Of a stretch of 5,737 nucleotides of DNA, positions 1 to 4,227 are shown in pieces; the first letter of the stretch is position 1, and every line of letters starts with the position of its first letter. This stretch comes from Halococcaceae archaeon (GTDB lineage Archaea > Halobacteriota > Halobacteria > Halobacteriales > Halalkalicoccaceae): positions 1 through 5,737 of the forward strand of contig SKWB01000177.1 in NCBI GenBank assembly GCA_007129135.1, in the 5' to 3' direction. Under the pieces are notes generated by a model. That model had not been told where the DNA came from, did no database searches, and saw only the letters and a program-made list of their open reading frames with translations. Made by a program: the position numbers and the translations under genes.

Positions 1-1237
1 GGTCGCGCTCGGGGAGACCGACGCACAGCGCTTCGACCTCGGTGAAACCGGTGACGGACAGGTGGAGGTGAAGCCGGAGGCGGGGAATGTCCGTCTCATT
101 CATGCCGAGAACAACGAAACTATTGAAAACGGGTCTACTATTTATAACGGTGAGTTCGGCGCCGTGGTCTACGAACTCGACGGTGAACAGGTTGCGTACC
201 AAGGTGGTGGTGTCTGGAAAAAGGAGGGTGACTGGAGTCGGATGATTTCACCGCCGGAGTATCACTACCATAGCCGTACACTCACGTTTCCGATCGTTCA
301 CGTGACGGGAGAGGGAGCAGCCAGTGGCAGTGTGGAGGGCGAGTTCAGCAAGACACAGCCGGGTACCTCGATCTACCCGAACGAGGCCGAGAACAGGACT
401 AATCCGGTCGACGACGGCACCGTCTACGTCGAGATCGAGAGCGACTATCACCACGCGTGGTACGAGTTCTTCGACAGCCGAACCCAGGGCGACGTGTTTC
501 ACGATCCGGAGAACCGGACCGTGATCGCGGATCTCACCGTTCCACTCGGCGATAGTTTCGACAGCCCCGTGACCGTTACGGAGAGTGATGGTATCGATAT
601 AAACGGGAACAACGACCCCCCAGAGGACTGGCGTACCGGGATGGAGTATCCCTCTGCGAGCGATCGAGTTGATGCAGAGATCGCCGAGTGCGCGGAAGAC
701 AGCTGTGAAGACGTGTCGGAACCAACGCTCGAAGGTGGGAACACGTATTACACCGAGGATTTCGTAGTCGGGGAGACCAAAACGTTCGATACGACGGACG
801 GGGACATTACCCTCGTCATCGACGGTGATTTCGATATCGGTAACGACGACATCGAGATCGACGGTGAAAACAACGTGACGGTCCTTCTCAATGGAGAGCT
901 CTCGCTCGGTGGACAGGGGGAGGTCAACACGGGCGGCGGCGCTGACCAACTGATCGTGTACACACACTCGGACGTCGAACGGATAGATGCCGGATCTGGG
1001 ACACCACAGTTCACAGGCGCGATCTACGCGCCGAACACGAAGGTCGAACTTAGCGGCGATACCGATTTCACAGGCTCGGTAATCGCCGAGACCGCACGTA
1101 TCGACGGCAATCCTTCGTTTGAACAGTTCGAATACGACGAATCGCTCGCGGAGATCGAACTCGACCTCGGTGGCTCGCCCGACGAGATCCGCTACCTCCA
1201 CGTGAGCGAGAACACCGTTACAGTAGAACTCTCCTGA
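1..1237 (+). CDS. Pilin-like surface protein with DUF7289-like and DUF7305-like beta domains (5'-truncated)
   Basis: The reading frame is open from base 2 to a TGA at 1235-1237, giving 411 visible residues. The GTG at 62 is internal: the codons before it (VALGETDAQRFDLGETGDGQ) read like normal protein and run off the left edge. Residues about 1-180 form an acidic beta-rich domain with GEFGAVVYEL, YQGGGVW, TLTFPIVHVTG and HAWYEFFDSRTQGDV. Similar elements occur in the same order in the convergent neighbour at 1244-1978. A linker follows with a C-x4-C pair (about residues 230 and 235), a likely disulfide. Residues about 250-373 are a repetitive beta region with IDGDFDIG, GAIYAPNTKVELSG and TDFTGSVIAETARIDGNPS, resembling DUF7305, which I recall also from bacterial PilX-type pilus proteins. 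Five N-x-S/T sequons are visible. By analogy the missing N-terminus should carry a prepilin signal and one membrane helix. The coding call is secure; the pilus role is inferred from family resemblance and context. Confidence 0.85.
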   Translation, partial: VALGETDAQRFDLGETGDGQVEVKPEAGNVRLIHAENNETIENGSTIYNGEFGAVVYELDGEQVAYQGGGVWKKEGDWSRMISPPEYHYHSRTLTFPIVHVTGEGAASGSVEGEFSKTQPGTSIYPNEAENRTNPVDDGTVYVEIESDYHHAWYEFFDSRTQGDVFHDPENRTVIADLTVPLGDSFDSPVTVTESDGIDINGNNDPPEDWRTGMEYPSASDRVDAEIAECAEDSCEDVSEPTLEGGNTYYTEDFVVGETKTFDTTDGDITLVIDGDFDIGNDDIEIDGENNVTVLLNGELSLGGQGEVNTGGGADQLIVYTHSDVERIDAGSGTPQFTGAIYAPNTKVELSGDTDFTGSVIAETARIDGNPSFEQFEYDESLAEIELDLGGSPDEIRYLHVSENTVTVELS

Positions 1238-1243
1238 CACCTC

Positions 1244-1978
1244 TCATGCGAAGCGGAGACTGATCCGCGTCCTGACGACCGTCACTTCCTCACTTTCGAC
1301 CTGATAGGTGACGCTCTCCTCTCCACGGTCGACTACCTGGCCGACGCCCTCGTTCTCGTAGGCAGTAAAGTACCGGTCCCACGCATCGGCTCTGGTCGTT
1401 TCGACGGTCAGGTTGATCTCTTCCCCGGAGTCGAACGTCGTAACCTGCGGCCCGCTCGATGGCTGTGATCCGACGACGAGAACGGTTCCTGCGCCGGTGT
1501 GCGCGGACGTTCCGGATGACGCCGAGGTCCGAAGGACGTGAACGGTCGATTCACTCTCGGAGATGAGAAACCCCGGCTCGCTCTTCATGACGCTCGCGTC
1601 GCCGTCGGTCCTGATCACCGCTCCCGCTTCGTAAACGATCTCCGTATCGCCACCGTCGCTGTACACGAGCGGTCTCGGATAGATCGAGGTATTGTTTTCG
1701 CCCTGTTCGACAGTTATCACCGTCGACTCCCCGAACCCGAGCGAGCCGTCGACGAGCCGCATCTCGGTCGCCCGGCTCGGCGCACCGTCCCGGTACATGT
1801 CCTCGAAGTTCGCGTCGAGCACGTCGAACGCCCGCTCGACGTTGTTCACCTGCTCTGCCTGCTGGGCGTCCTGCAACGTACCGAACCCGGTGGTGAACAG
1901 GACACCCATCGTCGAGACGACGAGCGCGAGCACGAGCACGTAGCCGACGACCTCACTCACCGCCCGGTCGTCCATCAC
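1244..1978 (-). CDS. Pilin-like protein, DUF7289-type, last gene of the pilus operon
   Basis: This is a 244-aa protein. Its N-terminus, MMDDRAVSEVVGYVLVLALV, is a classic archaeal type III signal: a short charged leader, predicted PibD cleavage after Arg5-Ala6, then VSEVVG and one hydrophobic helix (about 10-30). It closely resembles haloarchaeal pilins that begin DRAVSPVIG. After the helix comes a conserved-looking stretch (QDAQQAEQVNNVERAFDVL, then DGAPSRATEMRL) that I associate with DUF7289. The rest is an acidic beta-rich domain ending VRTRISLRFA. There are no Cys; sequons are NNT, NTS and NLT. The GTG start at 1978 overlaps the upstream stop by 4 nt (GTGA) and lies 8 nt after a GGAGGTG. 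The in-frame ATG at 1975 (TGATG junction) is the alternative and changes the protein by one residue. The likely role is a minor or structural pilin of the T4P-like system; there is no direct evidence of function. Confidence 0.9.
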   Translation of the reverse strand: MMDDRAVSEVVGYVLVLALVVSTMGVLFTTGFGTLQDAQQAEQVNNVERAFDVLDANFEDMYRDGAPSRATEMRLVDGSLGFGESTVITVEQGENNTSIYPRPLVYSDGGDTEIVYEAGAVIRTDGDASVMKSEPGFLISESESTVHVLRTSASSGTSAHTGAGTVLVVGSQPSSGPQVTTFDSGEEINLTVETTRADAWDRYFTAYENEGVGQVVDRGEESVTYQVESEEVTVVRTRISLRFA

Positions 1979-2406
1979 GACTCTCGCACCTCCAGGTCGT
2001 CCCCCTCAGAGGTCGTCACCAGGTCCCCACCACGGACCTGCGTGGATTCGACGTCCTCGGCGGTGAACGACACCGTCACGGTCACCTCGGGACTCCGTGA
2101 GCTGAGCGTGATCTCCTCGTCCTCGCCGTTCACCTCGACTGTGTAGCTCGTTCCAGAGACCCGGTTCGGGAGGTCGCTCCGGACCGAGACGTTCGCGTCC
2201 TCACCGCCAGCAGTGCGCAGCCGTTCCGCGCTCTCGACGTCGGCCGCGAGCCGCTCGCCGATCACGCCCAGTTCGTCGTGGACCGAGTTCTTCGACTGGG
2301 ACTCGATCACCCCCCCTGCGGCCATCACGAGCCCGCCGAGGAGCACCGTGGCGATGAGCAGCGTGAGGACGTAGTTGACCGCGACGGAGACCGCGCGATC
2401 GGTCAT
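1975..2406 (-). CDS. Small pilin-like protein, DUF7266-type
   Basis: This is a 143-aa protein starting MTDRAVSVAVNYVLTLLIAT. The leader ends in Arg4-Ala5, the predicted prepilin peptidase site, followed by VSVAVNYV and a helix at about 12-31. A roughly 110-residue acidic domain follows, probably exported. It opens with a helical stretch (about 40-60, SVHDELGVIGERLAADVESA) and continues as beta-type sequence (TSYTVEVNG, EVTVTVSFT). The signal region is very similar to that of the next gene downstream (DRAVSEVVGYVL), which suggests the two are related. It has one sequon (NVS) and no Cys. The ATG overlaps the upstream stop as ATGA and lies 7 nt after a GGAGG, so I prefer it over a GTG at 2421 that would place the SD inside the gene. 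Order and size fit what I recall as DUF7266, unverified. It is probably a minor pilin. Confidence 0.87.
   Translation of the reverse strand: MTDRAVSVAVNYVLTLLIATVLLGGLVMAAGGVIESQSKNSVHDELGVIGERLAADVESAERLRTAGGEDANVSVRSDLPNRVSGTSYTVEVNGEDEEITLSSRSPEVTVTVSFTAEDVESTQVRGGDLVTTSEGDDLEVRES
1987..1993 (-). promoter_or_regulatory. Ribosome binding site for the last operon gene
   Basis: The minus strand reads GGAGGTG within the codons for LEV near the end of the preceding gene. It is 8 nt from the GTG at 1978 and 11 nt from the ATG at 1975. The spacing favours the GTG slightly, but both starts remain possible. Confidence 0.65.
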
Positions 2407-3236
2407 CGCGGGGCCTCCCACTCGAGGCTCTCGTTCGTCGAATACTCGATCTGCGAGGAGCGGTAGGTCAGGTCGATCGTCGCACCGTAGACGAACGCGG
2501 TGTGGTTGGCTTGGAGGTCGTCTCCAATCTCACCGCTCGCGACGAGTTCGTACTCACCGTTCACTGTCGAACCGTTTACGAACTGAATATCGTAGCCGGG
2601 TTCGACGTCCTCCGCCCACTCGTACTCCCCGTCACACCAGTCGGAGTTCTGGAGGGTTATTTCCTCCTCGCTCTCCTTCTCACAGGACGTCCCATTGACC
2701 TCTGCAATGACACCTCCGTCGTCGTATAGCGACAGCACCCACTCGTTTTCGCCGACCACGATATCGAGCGATTCCTCCTCTTCGGGCAGGTCCTCAGGAT
2801 CGATCGTAAACGAGCGGACCTCGGTAACGTCTCTCGCTATCTCGTCGTCGTTGAGCCCCTCCTCGTCCCAGATCCTCACACCTGGATCGAACCGAACGTC
2901 CGCCGTCGCTATCACACCACGTTCGACGTGCTGCTGGCCGAGTCTCTCGACGAGGATTCCGGTACCCCGGGTGACGTTCGTCTCTACCTCCTCCCATTCA
3001 GAGTACTCACCTTCGTTCTCCTCTTCGACCAGTCCCGCGAGGCCCACCGAGAGCGTCTCCTGGTACTGGAGCGCGTCGTTCGCACCGCTGTCGACCCCGC
3101 GGGTCGCGACGTTCTCGGTGTAGATCGTCGCGTTCAGCAGGAGGACGAGCGCGACGAGCACGACCGCGATGAGCAGCCCCGAGACGAGGATGAACTGCGC
3201 GCGATCCGATCGAGCGAACCGACTCACATCCGCCAT
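2403..3236 (-). CDS. Large pilin-like protein, DUF7261-type, with a Cys pair
   Basis: This is a 277-aa protein, the largest of the five pilin-like subunits. It has a 13-residue charged leader (MADVSRFARSDRA), predicted cleavage after Arg12-Ala13, and a hydrophobic helix at about 15-34. NATIYTENVATRGVDSGAND follows, a post-helix segment I associate with DUF7261. The remaining roughly 240 residues are strongly acidic (for example EEENEGEYSEWEEVE and PEEEES). They contain exactly two Cys, C185 and C201, a plausible extracellular disulfide, and six N-glycosylation sequons. The ATG at 3236 overlaps the preceding gene by 13 nt. A full GGAGGTGA at 3247-3254 and a second GAGG 8 nt upstream support it over the GTG at 3227, which would give a GTGA overlap but poor SD spacing. 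As the biggest subunit it could be compared with GspK/PilX-like minor pilins of bacterial systems; that is inference only. Confidence 0.88.
   Translation of the reverse strand: MADVSRFARSDRAQFILVSGLLIAVVLVALVLLLNATIYTENVATRGVDSGANDALQYQETLSVGLAGLVEEENEGEYSEWEEVETNVTRGTGILVERLGQQHVERGVIATADVRFDPGVRIWDEEGLNDDEIARDVTEVRSFTIDPEDLPEEEESLDIVVGENEWVLSLYDDGGVIAEVNGTSCEKESEEEITLQNSDWCDGEYEWAEDVEPGYDIQFVNGSTVNGEYELVASGEIGDDLQANHTAFVYGATIDLTYRSSQIEYSTNESLEWEAPR
2414..2418 (-). promoter_or_regulatory. Ribosome binding site for the 143-aa pilin-like gene
   Basis: The minus strand reads GGAGG, 7 nt before the ATG at 2406 and within the final codons (EWEAPR) of the preceding gene. It excludes the upstream GTG at 2421, which would start before the SD. 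Confidence 0.7.
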
Positions 3237-3814
3237 ACGGTGATCCTCACCTCCACGACGTTGTACAGCTCACCCTCCTCGTCGACGTTGGGTGCGTAGA
3301 ACTCGTCTTCGTGCGTTTCGTCGAGGGGTATCCCGTCGTGGGTCTCGTTCCCGTCGTACAGCACGACCGTTCGGCTCGCGACGATCGCGTTGTCGCTCGG
3401 CGAGCCCATCTCGACGAGCTCCTGCTCGCTCGTGTTCGCCGGATCCTCCGAGTTCTGGTAGACGAGGTCGACGTTGTACGCGACCTGCGTGCCGCCGAAC
3501 GCCTCCGCGAGCGGCTCCGAAAGCGGGTGGTGCCCGGGAGGATCGCCCGTGTAGAACTCCCGGTCCTCGTGTGTCCCGTTGAACCCGTGGTCGCTGGCGT
3601 TCCAGTAGAGCAGCGCCTCCTCGAGCGAGCCGTCCTCGTGCGTGACGGCGAGCAGGTCGGTCGCGACCGCCCGCTGCTGGTTCTCGATGTGCTGGTTCGA
3701 GGTACTGGCCGAGAGCGGTGTCACCGCAGTCGCCTGCGTGGCGAAGATGAGTCCCCCGACGAGCAGCAGTGCAGCCACGAACGCCTCCAGCGTGTGGACC
3801 TGTCCCCGGTTCAT
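3224..3814 (-). CDS. Pilin-like protein, DUF7288-type
   Basis: This is a 196-aa protein starting MNRGQVHTLEAFVAALLLVG. The very short leader ends Arg3-Gly4 before Gln5, with a Glu six residues after the predicted cut (Glu10) and a helix at about 11-26. This resembles the Q-x-x-x-E pattern of class III prepilins, with Glu one position later than the usual +5. An N-terminal helical region (NQQRAVATDLLAV, EEALLYWN) is followed by an acidic domain that is unusually His-rich for this window (HEDREF, GHHPLSE, ETHDGIPLDETHEDEF). It ends in a beta strand VVEVRITVWRM. It has no Cys and four sequons (NAS, NGT, NTS, NET). The ATG overlaps the upstream TGA as ATGA, and GTGAGG lies 8 nt before it; the in-frame extension further upstream is read inside the preceding gene and is not credible. 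I recall this type as DUF7288. It is probably a minor pilin. Confidence 0.88.
   Translation of the reverse strand: MNRGQVHTLEAFVAALLLVGGLIFATQATAVTPLSASTSNQHIENQQRAVATDLLAVTHEDGSLEEALLYWNASDHGFNGTHEDREFYTGDPPGHHPLSEPLAEAFGGTQVAYNVDLVYQNSEDPANTSEQELVEMGSPSDNAIVASRTVVLYDGNETHDGIPLDETHEDEFYAPNVDEEGELYNVVEVRITVWRM
3247..3254 (-). promoter_or_regulatory. Ribosome binding site for the 277-aa pilin-like gene
   Basis: On the minus strand this reads GGAGGTGA, a full 8-nt complement to the usual 3' end of archaeal 16S rRNA. It lies 10 nt before the ATG at 3236. A second GAGG (3245-3248) partly overlaps it and lies 8 nt from that ATG. Both sit inside the C-terminal codons of the preceding gene. They decide the start in favour of the ATG at 3236, giving a 13-nt overlap, over the GTG at 3227. 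Confidence 0.75.
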
Positions 3815-4227
3815 GACCAGATCCTCACGGTGAGCGTGTAGTGCTCGCCGTCGATCGAGACGAACCGCTGGGAGACGGTGACCGAGGAGCGAGCGGGCGG
3901 GTCGTCCCCGCACGTGTCGGTACCCAGTTCCACCTGCACCCGCTCGCTCCCGAGCGCGAGCCGCTCGTCGAGATCGGATGGACCGCAGTCATCGAAGAAC
4001 TCATCGACCTTCGATTGGTTCAGTACGGCCGGATTCGCTGGGTCCTCGACCAGTTCTCTCTCCGCCAACTGCGTCGCCGCCCGGTCGGCGGAGAGCGTGT
4101 CGCCGGTTCCACCGGTGAAGAAGGGCGCGAACATCGACGGGACGAACGCGAAGACGAAACCGACCGCGATCAGGAAGACCGTCGCCCCGACCAGGAAGTC
4201 GATCCCGGTCTGTCCGCGTGCGCTCAT
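3811..4227 (-). CDS. Small pilin-like protein, DUF7287-type, with a Cys pair
   Basis: This is a 138-aa protein starting MSARGQTGIDFLVGATVFLI. The leader ends Arg4-Gly5 before Gln6, with Asp10 at +5, where most type IV pilins have Glu. The hydrophobic helix spans about 11-30 and is followed by a Pro/Phe-rich turn (PSMFAPFF). A short amphipathic helix (ADRAATQLAERELVED) leads into a small acidic domain with two Cys, C81 and C106, probably a disulfide, and a final beta strand YTLTVRIWS. It has one sequon (NQS). The ATG overlaps the stop of the platform gene as ATGA. The frame stays open upstream to about 4917, but that part runs antiparallel in quality to the real platform gene and is Arg-rich shadow sequence, so the gene starts at 4227. 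I see no good SD here; reinitiation at ATGA is likely. The first pilin after PilC matches what I recall as DUF7287. Confidence 0.88.
   Translation of the reverse strand: MSARGQTGIDFLVGATVFLIAVGFVFAFVPSMFAPFFTGGTGDTLSADRAATQLAERELVEDPANPAVLNQSKVDEFFDDCGPSDLDERLALGSERVQVELGTDTCGDDPPARSSVTVSQRFVSIDGEHYTLTVRIWS
3823..3828 (-). promoter_or_regulatory. Ribosome binding site for the 196-aa pilin-like gene
   Basis: The minus strand reads GTGAGG, 8 nt before the ATG at 3814. It encodes Val-Arg in the last codons (TVRIWS) of the preceding gene. It supports the short MNRGQ start and coupled translation. Confidence 0.65.

Noticed and set aside
62..64. GTG as the start of the plus-strand gene
   Set aside because: The frame is open and protein-like to the window edge, there is no pilin signal after this GTG, and no intergenic or promoter-like sequence precedes it.
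248..1240. Minus-strand open frame (330 codons) opposite the plus-strand surface protein
   Set aside because: It shows no domain or signal, while the plus-strand frame encodes a coherent acidic beta-rich protein with family-like motifs.
1253..1268. Inverted repeat GCGGA-6 nt-TCCGC just after the plus-strand stop, considered as a terminator
   Set aside because: The stem is only 5 bp, lies in coding sequence of the opposite gene and has no T-run after it; archaeal terminators usually depend on T-rich tracts.
1538..2146. Plus-strand open frame (202 codons) across the last two operon genes
   Set aside because: It crosses the junction of two well-supported minus-strand genes and its product is His/Arg-rich with no recognisable features.
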